Shown here in pieces: positions 8,423 to 16,494 of a stretch of 64,000 bases of DNA. The first letter of the stretch is position 1. The number at the start of each line of letters is the position of its first letter. Source of the DNA: Cryptosporangium aurantiacum (GTDB lineage: Bacteria; Actinomycetota; Actinomycetes; Mycobacteriales; Cryptosporangiaceae); assembly GCF_900143005.1 (NCBI RefSeq), contig NZ_FRCS01000011.1, positions 186,001 to 250,000 on the forward strand, in the 5' to 3' direction. The translations under genes and the position numbers were made by a program. The notes under the pieces were generated by a model. That model saw nothing but the letters and a program-made list of their open reading frames with translations, was not told where the DNA came from and did not search any database.

Positions 8423-9186
8423 GAGGAGCCTTTCTGGCTGGCGAGGTGACCGCGGATCGCGGCACCCATCGCGGGCGACTGCAGGATCTCGGCGAAGGCA
8501 GCTCCTTCGCGCCGGCGGGCGTCCGCGACCGCGTCCCGACGCGACGCGGTGATCAGCGCCTTTGTCGCACGCACGGACGCGTCGGGGTGGGCGGCGATCT
8601 TCTGCGCGAGCGCGATCGTCTCCGGGAGCAGGTCGTCGGGGGCGCAGACGCGCAGTGCCAACCCCGACTCCACCGCGGACGAAGCGGAGATCCACTCCGA
8701 GGTCAGCAACGCTTCGGTGGCGCGCTGGAAGCCCATGCGTTGCGGGAGCAGGTAGCTGCTGGCCGCCTCCGGGACGACGCCCATCGCGGTGAACGGCGCC
8801 CGGAGCCGCGCGTTCTCGGAGACCAGCACGAGGTCGCAGTGAGCGAGCAGGGTCAGTCCGAGCCCGACGCCCGCGCCGTTGACCGCCGCGAGCAGCGGCT
8901 TGCCGAACGCGACGACGGCGTCCAGGAACGTGTCGAACGGTGGGCCGCTGCTGCCTTCGGCGGTGTCGGCCATCTCGGCGAGGTCGGTGCCCGCGGTGAA
9001 GCTCCGGCCGGCGCCGGTCAGGACCAGGGCGGCAACTTCCGGGTCCCCGTCGGCCGCGAGAAGGGCCTCGGTGGCGGCGCGGTAGAGCGCGACGTCGAAC
9101 GCGTTCGCCCTGGTCGGCCGGTGGAACTCCAGCACGCGGACACGACCGTGGTCCTCGGTCCGTACGCGTCCTTCCGCTGTGGACAT
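8419..9186 (-). CDS. Enoyl-CoA hydratase/isomerase family protein (first gene of the pair)
   Basis: Seen: 255 residues. The start MSTAEGRV has GGGGAGG 5 bp upstream; the longer frame from 9222 would begin inside the operator and is rejected. It has crotonase features: RVRVLEFHRPTRANAF at the N-terminus, GAGRSFTAGTDLAEM near residue 65, and AVNGAGVGLGLTLLAHCDLVL near 105. In the second oxyanion loop the usual acidic catalytic residue is replaced (GVGLGLTLL), so it may be an isomerase, thioesterase-like or dehalogenase-like crotonase rather than a classic hydratase. It is the first gene of a two-gene operon starting at the divergent promoter with the inverted repeat 9208-9236. Confidence 0.87.
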   Translation of the reverse strand: MSTAEGRVRTEDHGRVRVLEFHRPTRANAFDVALYRAATEALLAADGDPEVAALVLTGAGRSFTAGTDLAEMADTAEGSSGPPFDTFLDAVVAFGKPLLAAVNGAGVGLGLTLLAHCDLVLVSENARLRAPFTAMGVVPEAASSYLLPQRMGFQRATEALLTSEWISASSAVESGLALRVCAPDDLLPETIALAQKIAAHPDASVRATKALITASRRDAVADARRREGAAFAEILQSPAMGAAIRGHLASQKGSS

Positions 9187-9207
9187 CCGGCCTCCCCGTT
9201 GACGAGA

Positions 9208-9236
9208 ACACTGTAATAACACGAGAATTACAGCGT
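9208..9236. promoter_or_regulatory. Operator-like inverted repeat between divergent CoA-catabolism operons
   Basis: ACACTGTAAT - 9 nt - ATTACAGCGT pairs at 9 of 10 arm positions. It sits in an AT-richer stretch 22 bp from the hydratase start (9186) and 45 bp from the DUF35 gene start (9281), where it could control both operons. The TetR gene at 12487 is the nearest candidate ligand-responsive partner. Confidence 0.65.
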
Positions 9237-9280
9237 AATCTAGCCTCGAAAGCGCCCCGCCGTCTCAAGGAGGGCCCGAT

Positions 9281-10249
9281 TTGACAACGTTCGTCGAGTC
9301 GACCGTGCGGTTCCCGTACAAGCGATCGTTAGGGCCGGTCATCGGTCAATTCATGACCGCGCTGACCGAGCAGCGCATCCTCGGGATCCGCGCAGGTGAG
9401 CGTGTGATCGTCCCGCCGCTCGAGTGGGATCCCGACACCGCAGAGCAGCTCGTACCGGAGTTCGTCGAGGTCGGTCCCGCAGGAACGGTGCGGTCCTGGA
9501 CCTGGGTGGCGCAGCCGTCGCCGCAGCATCCGCTGGACCGGCCGTTCGCGTTCGCGCTGATCGAGCTGGACGGCGCGTCGACCGGGTTCCTGCACGCCGT
9601 CGACGCCGGGGACATCGGCGTGATGGAGACCGGCCTGCGGGTGGCGCCGCGGTGGCGGGCGAACCGGGTCGGGCACATCACCGACATCGAGGCGTTCGTG
9701 CCCGGTGAGGAGCCGGTGGTGCCCGCCGATGACGCGGGGCCGGCCACGGAGCCGGTGACGATGATGAACTACGACGCGTCGATCACCTACACGACGCCGG
9801 TGCCGGAGACGCAGCAGCTCGTCCTGCGCGCGGCTGCGGAGGGGCGGCTGACCGGGCTGAAGTGCCCGAAGTGCGGCCGGGTGTACTCCGGTGCCTACAC
9901 CGGGCTACAGAACGCCTGCCCGGTGTGCGCGCTGCCGCTCGGCGTCGCGGACGCCATCGACCTGCCGGAGACCGGCACGATCACCAACTACACGATCATC
10001 ACGCCGGTCCAGTACCCCGGCCAGACCGAGACCGAGCCGTTCGCCCGCGTCCACGTGCTGCTCGACGGCGTCGACAGCGTGATCGCTTACCAGCCGGTCG
10101 TCGATCTGCCGAACGCCGGTGTGCACCCCGGCGTGCGGGTGCAGGCCGTCTGGTCCACGGACGCGGACGGCAAGCAGGAACTCGCCGGCTGGCGCCCGAC
10201 CGGCGAACCCGACCTCGACGACCCGACGATCGTGAATCGGATCTTCTGA
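9281..10249 (+). CDS. DUF35 / zinc-ribbon OB-fold protein (two OB-fold modules)
   Basis: Seen: 322 residues from a TTG start preceded by AAGGAGGG. The N-terminal half ends in an OB-fold-like block (FLHAVDAGDIGVMETGLRV). The C-terminal half has a zinc ribbon with C195-x2-C198 and C213-x2-C216, followed by a second OB fold (GTITNYTIITPVQYP to the end). Known: DUF35 proteins such as ChsH2 bind acyl-CoA and partner thiolase-fold enzymes, for example the Ltp2 retro-aldolase of steroid side-chain degradation. Inference: it forms a complex with one or both thiolase-fold proteins encoded directly downstream; the next start overlaps its stop by 1 bp. Codon 17 is TTA. The doubled OB arrangement could combine hydratase-like and DUF35 roles on one chain. 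Confidence 0.83.
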   Translation: MTTFVESTVRFPYKRSLGPVIGQFMTALTEQRILGIRAGERVIVPPLEWDPDTAEQLVPEFVEVGPAGTVRSWTWVAQPSPQHPLDRPFAFALIELDGASTGFLHAVDAGDIGVMETGLRVAPRWRANRVGHITDIEAFVPGEEPVVPADDAGPATEPVTMMNYDASITYTTPVPETQQLVLRAAAEGRLTGLKCPKCGRVYSGAYTGLQNACPVCALPLGVADAIDLPETGTITNYTIITPVQYPGQTETEPFARVHVLLDGVDSVIAYQPVVDLPNAGVHPGVRVQAVWSTDADGKQELAGWRPTGEPDLDDPTIVNRIF

Positions 10250-11304
10250 TGGAACCTGTAGCCATTGTCGGCTGGAGCCTCACACCGATGGTCCGCCGCA
10301 CCGGCAAGACCGAGGCCCACCTGCTCTTCGACGTCGTCGCCGGAGCGACCGAGGACGCCGGGATCACCCGCGCCGACGTCGACTTCTCCTGCGCCGGTTC
10401 CTGCGATTACGTCGCCGGGCAGGCGTTCTCGTTCGTGCAGAACATCGACGCGGTGGGCGCGTGGCCGCCCAAGCGCGACTCGCACGTCGAGATGGACGGC
10501 GCCTGGGCGCTCTACGAGGCCTGGGTGCGCCTCCAGCTCGGCGACATCGACGTCGCGATCGCGATGGGGTCCGGCCGGTCGTCGACCGCGGACCCGGCGA
10601 CGATCTACCCGATGGAGATGGATCCGTACTACCTGGCGCCGATCGGCGCGGACGCGGCCACGATGGCCGCGCTCCAGGCGCGGGTCCTGCTCGACGCCGG
10701 GCTGGTCACCGAGCGGCAGATGGCCGGTGTCGCGGCGCGGGCCAGGGCCGATGCGCGCGGCAACCCGTATGCGCAGGTCTCCGGCGAGTACGACGTCGAC
10801 GCGCTGCTCAAAGAGGACTACGTCCGGGCACCGCTGCGGCGGCACGACCTGTCGCCGATCACCGACGGAGCCGCCGCCGTGGTCATCGCCCGCGGCGACA
10901 AGGCTCGCGAGCTGACCGACAACCCGGTCTGGATCACCGGCTTCGCGCACTCCGCGGAGCCGCACCAGCCGGGCCTCCGGGATCTGCGCACGTCGGCGTC
11001 GACCACCCGCGCGGCGAAGGCCGCTGGTGCCGACGAGGGGCCGATCGAGGTCGCCGAGATCCAGACCGCGTTCACGCACGAGGAACCGCTGCTGGCCGCC
11101 GCGCTAGGCCTCGGGCCGGACGTCCGGATCAACCCGTCCGGCGGCCCGCTCGCGGCCAACCCGGTGATGGCCACCGGGCTCGTCCGGGTCATCGAGGCGG
11201 CGCGGCAGATCCGGGACCACGGGCAGCGCCGCACGCTGGCGCACTCGACGTCCGGTCCGTGCCTGCAGCAGAACCTCGTCTGCGTGTTGGAGGGAGCACA
11301 GTGA
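10249..11304 (+). CDS. Thiolase-fold lipid-transfer-type protein (no nucleophilic Cys)
   Basis: Seen: 351 residues of thiolase fold. The N-terminus is MEPVAIVGWSLTPMVRRTGK and the glycine-rich C-terminal thiolase turn is NPSGGPLAANPVMATGLVRV. Where biosynthetic thiolases have the nucleophilic Cys, this protein has SHVEMDGAWALYEAW, with no Cys. Known: SCP-x/Ltp-type proteins lacking that residue catalyse retro-aldol rather than Claisen cleavage with a DUF35 partner. Inference: one subunit of an aldolase/lyase complex with the DUF35 protein just upstream and the second thiolase-fold protein downstream. The start codon overlaps the DUF35 stop (TGATG), and its own stop overlaps the next GTG, so the three genes are translationally linked. 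Confidence 0.83.
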   Translation: MEPVAIVGWSLTPMVRRTGKTEAHLLFDVVAGATEDAGITRADVDFSCAGSCDYVAGQAFSFVQNIDAVGAWPPKRDSHVEMDGAWALYEAWVRLQLGDIDVAIAMGSGRSSTADPATIYPMEMDPYYLAPIGADAATMAALQARVLLDAGLVTERQMAGVAARARADARGNPYAQVSGEYDVDALLKEDYVRAPLRRHDLSPITDGAAAVVIARGDKARELTDNPVWITGFAHSAEPHQPGLRDLRTSASTTRAAKAAGADEGPIEVAEIQTAFTHEEPLLAAALGLGPDVRINPSGGPLAANPVMATGLVRVIEAARQIRDHGQRRTLAHSTSGPCLQQNLVCVLEGAQ

Positions 11305-12467
11305 GCGGCCAGCCCTGCGCGATCGTCGGAATCGGCCAGACCCACCACAAGACCCGGCGCTGGGACGTCTCGCTCGGCGGCCTGGTCCGCGAGGCGGCCA
11401 CCCGCGCGCTGGAGGACGCCCAGCTGACCTGGGCCGACATCGACGCGGTCGTGCTCGGCAAGGCGCCCGACCTGTTCGAGGGCGTCATGAAGCCCGAGCT
11501 CTACCTGACCGATGCGCTCGGCGCCGCCGGCAAGCCGATGTTCCGCGTGCACACCGCGGGCTCGGTCGGCGGCACCACCGGCATCGTGGCGTCGCACCTG
11601 GTCGAGGCCGGCGTCCACCGGAACGTGCTGGCGGTCGCCTATCAGAAGCAGTCCGAGGGCAACGCGCAGTTCGCGCTCGGCTCCGGCCGCGGTGCGTCGC
11701 TGGGCGCCGGTGGGGCGTTCGCGCCGTACATGCGGTCGTACATCCAGCAGACCGGTGCGCCCGGGGACATCGGTCCGATGGTCGCGGTGAAGGACCGTCA
11801 GAACGCGCTGAAAAATCCGTACGCCCACCTCAAGCTGGCGGACATCAGCGTGGAGAAGGTCAAGGACTCCCCGATGATGTGGGAGCCGGTCCGCTACCTC
11901 GAGTCGTGCCCCTCGTCCGACGGTGCGTGCGCGGTCGTGTTCACCGATCTCGACGGGGGCAACGCCGCAGCGGCGGCCGGGCGTCCCCCGGCCTGGGTGC
12001 TGGCGTCGGCGGTGCGGTCGGAGCCGGCGTCGTTCCCTGGACGGGACCCGGTCTGGTCGCAGGGCGCGTCCGACTGCGCGGGTGAGATCTACCGGACCGC
12101 GGGCATCACCCGGCCCCGCGAGCAGATCGACTGCGCGGAGCTGTACGTGCCGTTCAGCTGGTACGAGCCGATGTGGCTGGAGGCGCACCACCTCGCCGAG
12201 CGGGGTGAAGGCTGGAAGATGATCGAGCGCGGCGAGACCGACCTCGACGGCGCGTTCCCGGTGAACATGTCCGGTGGGGTGCTGTCCAGCAATCCGATCG
12301 GCGCGTCGGGGCTGCTGCGGTTCGCCGAGGCCGCGCTGCAGGTTCGGGGTCAGGCCGGCGAACACCAGGTCGATGGTGCGAAGGTCGCGCTGGCGCAGGC
12401 TTACGGAGCGTCCGCGCAGTACTTCAGCATGTGGCTGGTCGGCAGCTCGCTCGACGCGGTCAACTGA
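11301..12467 (+). CDS. Thiolase-fold lipid-transfer protein (Ltp-like)
   Basis: Seen: 388 residues from GTG, overlapping the previous stop by 4 bp. The N-terminus CAIVGIGQTHHKTRRWDVS and the block VHTAGSVGGTTGIVASHLV are close to the Ltp/SCP-x thiolase family. The canonical nucleophile position holds Ser/Val instead of Cys (AGSVGG). The C-terminal glycine turn is NMSGGVLSSNPIGASGLLRF. Known: Ltp proteins act in steroid or branched-lipid side-chain cleavage as retro-aldolases with DUF35 partners. Inference: it pairs with the 10249 protein or with DUF35 alone. A non-catalytic structural role for one of the two is possible. The gene ends 19 bp before the TetR gene. Confidence 0.85.
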   Translation: MSGQPCAIVGIGQTHHKTRRWDVSLGGLVREAATRALEDAQLTWADIDAVVLGKAPDLFEGVMKPELYLTDALGAAGKPMFRVHTAGSVGGTTGIVASHLVEAGVHRNVLAVAYQKQSEGNAQFALGSGRGASLGAGGAFAPYMRSYIQQTGAPGDIGPMVAVKDRQNALKNPYAHLKLADISVEKVKDSPMMWEPVRYLESCPSSDGACAVVFTDLDGGNAAAAAGRPPAWVLASAVRSEPASFPGRDPVWSQGASDCAGEIYRTAGITRPREQIDCAELYVPFSWYEPMWLEAHHLAERGEGWKMIERGETDLDGAFPVNMSGGVLSSNPIGASGLLRFAEAALQVRGQAGEHQVDGAKVALAQAYGASAQYFSMWLVGSSLDAVN

Positions 12468-12486
12468 CCAGGTAGGTTCGGCGTTC

Positions 12487-13086
12487 ATGGCGGGTGGGGC
12501 GGGGTTCGATCTCAGTGCGGACGAGATCGTTCGGGCGGCGGTCGAGATCCTGCACGAGCAGGGTCTCGACGCCGTGAGCATGCGGACGGTCGCCGCTCGG
12601 CTGGGCGTCTCCCCGGTGCCGCTCTACAGCCGGGTCGGCAACAAGGAGGCGCTGCTCGACGCCGTGGCCGACGCTCTGCTGGTGGACGTCGCTCCGCCAC
12701 ACGCGCCCGGCGAGAGCTGGCAGGAGTACACGATCCGCTGGGCCTCGATGCTCCGGGACCGGTTGACCCAGGTTCCGGACATCCGGCGCCTGGTGACGAT
12801 GCGCCGGTCTCCGTTCGTGCCCGCGGCGACGCGGCTCGTCGCGATCCTGCGGGAGGACGGCGGGTTCAGCGGCAAGGAGGCCGTCGAGGCGGTGCAGCTC
12901 CTGTCGTGGGCGACGATCGGGTACGCGGTGCTGGAGCGGCCTGCTGGGTCGCCACCGTCGCCGCAGCGGCTCGGGCGGGGGCGGCCGGATCCGTCGACGG
13001 TGACCAGGGAGCAGGCTGATCACCTGTTCGACCTGCACGTGAAGTACTTGGTCCAGGGCCTCGAACGGGATCATCCCCGGCGCTGA
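12487..13086 (+). CDS. TetR-family regulator
   Basis: Seen: 199 residues. The HTH occupies residues ~15-55 (VSMRTVAARLGVSPVPLYSRVGNKEALLDAV), followed by a helical TetR C-terminal domain (WQEYTIRWASMLRDRL). The ATG at 12487 is chosen because the HTH then begins at the usual distance; the in-frame ORF start at 12274 lies inside the thiolase gene. It is the last gene of the DUF35-thiolase operon, 19 bp downstream. Inference: it senses the pathway's acyl-CoA or free acid and represses the divergent promoters through the inverted repeat at 9208-9236, though it could act elsewhere. Confidence 0.88.
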   Translation: MAGGAGFDLSADEIVRAAVEILHEQGLDAVSMRTVAARLGVSPVPLYSRVGNKEALLDAVADALLVDVAPPHAPGESWQEYTIRWASMLRDRLTQVPDIRRLVTMRRSPFVPAATRLVAILREDGGFSGKEAVEAVQLLSWATIGYAVLERPAGSPPSPQRLGRGRPDPSTVTREQADHLFDLHVKYLVQGLERDHPRR

Positions 13087-13142
13087 AACACGGCGGCCGT
13101 TCCCCGCCAGCGCGGGCGGGCGTCGCTCGGCAGGCTTTCGGC

Positions 13143-13931
13143 GTGGACGAAACCCAGGCTTTCCTGACCGCGCTGGCCACCCGCGGCCCCGACGATCCGA
13201 CCGCCTGCGCGGGCTGGCGGGTCCGTGACCTCGTCGCGCACCTGACCGCCGGTGCGCAGGAGGAAGCTGACCTCATTGAGGCCGCGCTCCGCGACGAGCC
13301 GCCCCGCCCGACCCGCTCGTTCGCCGCGCGCGAGGCGTCGTACCAGGATGTTCCGTACCCGGAGCTGCTCGCCGCACTCGCCTCGCACGGTGCCAGGCTG
13401 ACCCGGACCGTCGACGCTCTGGCCGCGACCGGTGGGACCCTGGCTTTCACCGGCGCGGAGCTGTCCGCGGCGTCGTTCCGCATGCACAGCAGGTCGGAAC
13501 TCGCCGTGCACCGGTTCGACCTGGTCGGCGACGATGAAACCGGGCGCCGGCTACTCGCCCAGCCGGAGCTGACCGCCCACGCGGTCCGGGTCCTGACCGA
13601 CATGCCGTCGCTGGCCGAGTCCGTCGCCAGCCGTGCGACCCGTCCGGAGTGGTTCGCGTTCCGGCTGGTTACGCCCGGTACACCCGACGTGCGGATCGAG
13701 TGCGGCCCGGCGCCTTCCGTGCGTGCGGTCACTGCAAACGCCATTTCGGACGTAATGGGGCCGGGCAGCGCGGCGGAGCCGGGCAGCGCGGCGGAGCCGG
13801 TCGTGGTGGCGACGGCGTCCGACCGTTTGCTCCTGCTCTGGGGTCGCCGCCCGGCAGCCGGCCTCGATCTCACCGGGGTGCCTCCGGAGCACCGCGACAC
13901 GATCCGAACTGTCCTCCTCGGCGCACCCTGA
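13143..13931 (+). CDS. Maleylpyruvate isomerase-family (MDMPI) mycothiol-dependent protein
   Basis: Seen: 262 residues from GTG. The N-terminal MDMPI (DinB-like) domain shows CAGWRVRDLVAHLTAGA at residues ~20-36 and the metal-site motif RMHSRSELAVHRFDLVG near 120 (H, E and H-x-x-D positions). A C-terminal SCP2-like small domain follows. Known: members use mycothiol as cofactor, the type enzyme isomerising maleylpyruvate in gentisate breakdown; many homologues act on other thiol adducts. Residues around 205-216 repeat Gly-Ser-Ala-Ala-Glu-Pro exactly, from an 18-bp tandem duplication at 13761-13796. This lies in a linker and keeps the frame. The substrate cannot be inferred from the neighbours. 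Confidence 0.83.
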   Translation: MDETQAFLTALATRGPDDPTACAGWRVRDLVAHLTAGAQEEADLIEAALRDEPPRPTRSFAAREASYQDVPYPELLAALASHGARLTRTVDALAATGGTLAFTGAELSAASFRMHSRSELAVHRFDLVGDDETGRRLLAQPELTAHAVRVLTDMPSLAESVASRATRPEWFAFRLVTPGTPDVRIECGPAPSVRAVTANAISDVMGPGSAAEPGSAAEPVVVATASDRLLLLWGRRPAAGLDLTGVPPEHRDTIRTVLLGAP

Positions 13932-13978
13932 CCCGTCCCGCAGTTGCACCGCCCGGCTCGGTCGAGCGATGTGGCGAG

Positions 13979-13998
13979 GGGCTCGTGAGAGCGAGCCC
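13979..13998 (+). terminator. Hairpin after the MDMPI gene
   Basis: GGGCTCG - 6 nt - CGAGCCC, 48 bp beyond the stop at 13931. Between here and 14172 I see no gene. Confidence 0.5.
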
Positions 13999-14172
13999 GT
14001 CGTCGCATCGTTCCCCCGGTATCTCAGGTGACGGGACGGTGTTCACATCGCGGGACGCGTGGCGCTCCAGAGTCTGATTCCCGCTTAGTCGCGGCCAATT
14101 TCCGCTACTTCACGCGGGCGGTTTGGTGGGTTACAGCCATGACACACGGATTGTCCGATCACCATCGACGCG

Positions 14173-14218
14173 TGGATGTCCCGCGGCCCGGGTGATCACC
14201 CGGGCCGCGGGACATCCA
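14173..14218. repeat. Perfect 46-bp palindrome in a convergent intergenic gap
   Basis: Two 23-nt arms pair perfectly around the centre 14195/14196, with no loop. The outer ends read TGGATGTCCCGCGG and the centre GGGTGATCACCC. It lies ~240 bp after the MDMPI stop and ~320 bp before the stop of the convergent MFS gene. It may be a bidirectional terminator, a protein-binding site or a palindromic repeat element. Confidence 0.8.
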
Positions 14219-14372
14219 TCTGGCGAGATCGGCGTCCCAGGTGTCGGCCACTGATAGCCGAGGGTCCGCCGAGAGGCGCGGTTTTCGCTCCATGCGGCGC
14301 GGCAGCGGGCGAGATTCTGCTGAGACCGGGCCGCGGCACGGCGGCGGTTGGCACGGCCCAGCGGGCGGGCAA

Positions 14373-14414
14373 CGGTTGGCGCGGCGGCGGTTGGCGCGGC
14401 GGCGGTTGGCGCGG
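14373..14414. repeat. 15-bp tandem repeat, 2.8 copies
   Basis: CGGTTGGCGCGGCGG repeats at 14373, 14388 and (partly) 14403 inside a low-complexity GC-rich stretch (14270-14535) that holds no supportable gene. A related diverged unit sits just upstream at 14344. Confidence 0.7.
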
Positions 14415-14535
14415 CACGGCGGCGCGCGGGTCGGCGCTTGACGCGGCGGCGGGGCGGTGGAGCGGACGGGCGGCGCGGCGGGGACCAGGCCGCGACGGGA
14501 CCGCGCCACGCGACGGGACCGGGCCCCGCACCCGG

Positions 14536-15939
14536 TCAAGGGCGGGCGGCTCGCTGGAGGAACTGGGTCAGTACGACGGTGAGGCACGTGACGCCGGCCA
14601 GCACCCCCACGCTCACCCCGAACGCGTGCACGGTCGGCCCGTTCCCGAAGAACACCGCGCCGATCACCGCGACCCCCAACGCCCCACCCGCCTGCTGCGC
14701 GGTCGACAGCACGCCCGCCGCAGCCCCGGCGTGGCGCGGGTCGACGCCGGCCAGCACCGTCGACGAGAGCGGCACCAGCACCAGCCCGGCACCGGCGCCG
14801 ACGAGCGCGAGCCCGGGCGCGAGCGCCCACCAGGAGGACGCACCGTCGGCCGCGAGCAGCGCGAGACACCCGACGCCGACGGTCGCCGCGCCGAGCGCGA
14901 GGACCTGCGCACCGAGCCGCCGGGCCAGCGCACCGGCCCGGACCAGCGCCCCGAAGTAACCGACGCCCAGCACGCTGAACACCACCCCGGAGAACACCGC
15001 CGAGTACCCGCGCCCCTGCTGCAGGTACAGCGCGAGTACGAAGAAGAACGCCGCCGGGACCAGCGCGAACGTCAGCGCGGTGAGCGAGCCGAGCGCGAAC
15101 GTCGGGACCCGGAACAGGCTCAGCTCGACGAGGACCGGCCGCCCCGCCGCGGCCCGGCGCCGCTGGTGCGCGATGAAAGCCGCGACCAGCAGGGGTGACG
15201 CCACCAGGCTGAGCCACGTCCAGAGCGGCCAGCCGCGCTCCCGGCCCTCGGCGAGCGGCAGCACGAGCGCTGCGACCGCCGACGCGCCGAGCGCGGCCCC
15301 GACCAGATCGAGCCGGGCCCGGGTGCCGCCGTACGACTCCGGCACCAACCGCGGCACGAGCAGCAGCGTCACCACTCCGACCGGGACGTTGATCAGGAAG
15401 ATCATCCGCCAGCCCAGCCCGGCGACGTCCGCCTCGATCAGCGCACCACCGATCAGCTGCCCGAGGACCCCGGCGATGCCCATCGCGAACCCGTAGGCCG
15501 CGAACGCGGTCGAGCGTCGCGGTCCTTCGTAGACCGTGCCGAGGATCGCGAGCACCTGCGGGGTCAGCATCGCACCCGCGGCGCCCTGCAGCGCGCGGGC
15601 GATGACCAGCGTCTCAGTGGTCGGCGCCAGCCCGCACGCCGCGGACGCCAGCGCGAACAGCGCCAGCCCGATCGCGAACATCCGGCGCCGCCCGTACAGG
15701 TCCCCGAGCCTGCCGCCGGTGATCATCCCGGCCGCGAACGTCAGCCCGTACCCGGCGACGACCAGCGAGATCGCCGACGGGCCCGCGCCCAGGTCCGCGC
15801 GGATCGAGGGCAGGGCGACGTTGACGATGAAGAAGTCGAGGAACGTCACGAACGTGCCGGCCAGGACGACGGCCAGCGTCCCCCACCCGGGCGCGCGGAC
15901 CGGCCGGACATCCGGCCGGTCCAGAAGCGGCGCGCTCAC
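14536..15939 (-). CDS. MFS multidrug-type efflux transporter (DHA2, EmrB/QacA-like)
   Basis: Seen: 467 residues, about 13-14 hydrophobic segments. The conserved N-terminal DHA2 block is FVTFLDFFIVNVALPSI, the loop motif A is GGRLGDLYGRRRMF, and motif C is GAAGAMLTPQVLAIL. The GTG at 15939 overlaps the SnoaL-like stop by 4 bp and gives a standard N-terminus; the much longer open frame runs through the upstream gene and is rejected. Known: proton-driven efflux of drugs or secondary metabolites in the cytoplasmic membrane. Inference: together with the small SnoaL-like protein it forms a detoxification operon controlled by the divergent XRE regulator. Confidence 0.9.
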   Translation of the reverse strand: MSAPLLDRPDVRPVRAPGWGTLAVVLAGTFVTFLDFFIVNVALPSIRADLGAGPSAISLVVAGYGLTFAAGMITGGRLGDLYGRRRMFAIGLALFALASAACGLAPTTETLVIARALQGAAGAMLTPQVLAILGTVYEGPRRSTAFAAYGFAMGIAGVLGQLIGGALIEADVAGLGWRMIFLINVPVGVVTLLLVPRLVPESYGGTRARLDLVGAALGASAVAALVLPLAEGRERGWPLWTWLSLVASPLLVAAFIAHQRRRAAAGRPVLVELSLFRVPTFALGSLTALTFALVPAAFFFVLALYLQQGRGYSAVFSGVVFSVLGVGYFGALVRAGALARRLGAQVLALGAATVGVGCLALLAADGASSWWALAPGLALVGAGAGLVLVPLSSTVLAGVDPRHAGAAAGVLSTAQQAGGALGVAVIGAVFFGNGPTVHAFGVSVGVLAGVTCLTVVLTQFLQRAARP

Positions 15940-16352
15940 GCGCCCGACGCCGCGGCGGGCACCCGGCCGGCCGCCCCGCCGGCTGCCGCGTCGGACGCCG
16001 CGCCGGGAACGCGGTCCAGGAAGCCCACGACGGTCGTGATGCGACCGTCCGCCCCGGTCGTGACGACGTCGAAGCCGATGACGATCGGCTCGGCGCCATC
16101 CGGGCCGAGTCCCCACTGGAACCGGGTGACGTCGTGGTGACCGTCGGCCGCGCTCACCGGCGTGAACACGAAGCCGGGGAACTGCTCGCGGACCGCGGCG
16201 ATCGTCGCGTCCAGCGCGTCCCGCCCGGCGACGTCCACGAGCGGGTCGACGTAACGGGCGTCCTCCGCCCAGTGCTCGGCGAGCAGCGCACGCCGGGTAG
16301 CCGAGTCGGACGCGTTCCAGGTCGCGAGGTAACGCTCGATCAGGTCGGACAT
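15936..16352 (-). CDS. SnoaL-like / NTF2-fold small protein
   Basis: Seen: 138 residues from MSDLIERYLATWN, a typical cone-shaped NTF2-fold start, with HWAEDARYVDPLV and GRDALDATIAAVREQFPGF. The ATG at 16352 was preferred because GGAAGGG lies ~9 bp upstream; ATGs at 16361 and 16397 are in frame. The last ~15 residues are Ala/Gly-rich. Known: this fold includes ketosteroid isomerase-like and polyketide cyclase-like enzymes and many proteins of unknown role. It is the first gene of a two-gene operon with the MFS pump, facing the XRE gene at 16495. No specific reaction can be assigned. Confidence 0.82.
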   Translation of the reverse strand: MSDLIERYLATWNASDSATRRALLAEHWAEDARYVDPLVDVAGRDALDATIAAVREQFPGFVFTPVSAADGHHDVTRFQWGLGPDGAEPIVIGFDVVTTGADGRITTVVGFLDRVPGAASDAAAGGAAGRVPAAASGA

Positions 16353-16427
16353 GGCGGTCATCCCTTCCCACAGTTCGGTGACGCCGCAGATCGTCACCGG
16401 CCCGCAGGACGGGAGTCGATTCCCTCG

Positions 16428-16451
16428 GAGGTAACGGACAAGCGTTACCTC
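16428..16451. promoter_or_regulatory. Operator-like inverted repeat between SnoaL/MFS operon and XRE gene
   Basis: GAGGTAACG - 6 nt - CGTTACCTC is a perfect inverted repeat 75 bp from the SnoaL start and 43 bp before the XRE start. A further GGTTACC half-site lies near 16480. Probably bound by the XRE regulator. Confidence 0.75.
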
Positions 16452-16494
16452 GGGGGTAATCGCGGACGTCGTCCGGGCTGGTTACCGTCTCCTG

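Noticed and set aside
7619-9268. 549-residue extension of the hydratase frame
   Set aside because: Its first half is the shadow of the upstream hydratase; the coupled ATG at 8422 is a full-length crotonase start.
14173-14218. Insertion sequence end
   Set aside because: A single palindrome with no transposase and no matching partner repeat.
14341-14420. CRISPR-like array suspected from the regular GC repeats
   Set aside because: The 15-bp units are directly adjacent with no unique spacers, and no cas genes are present.
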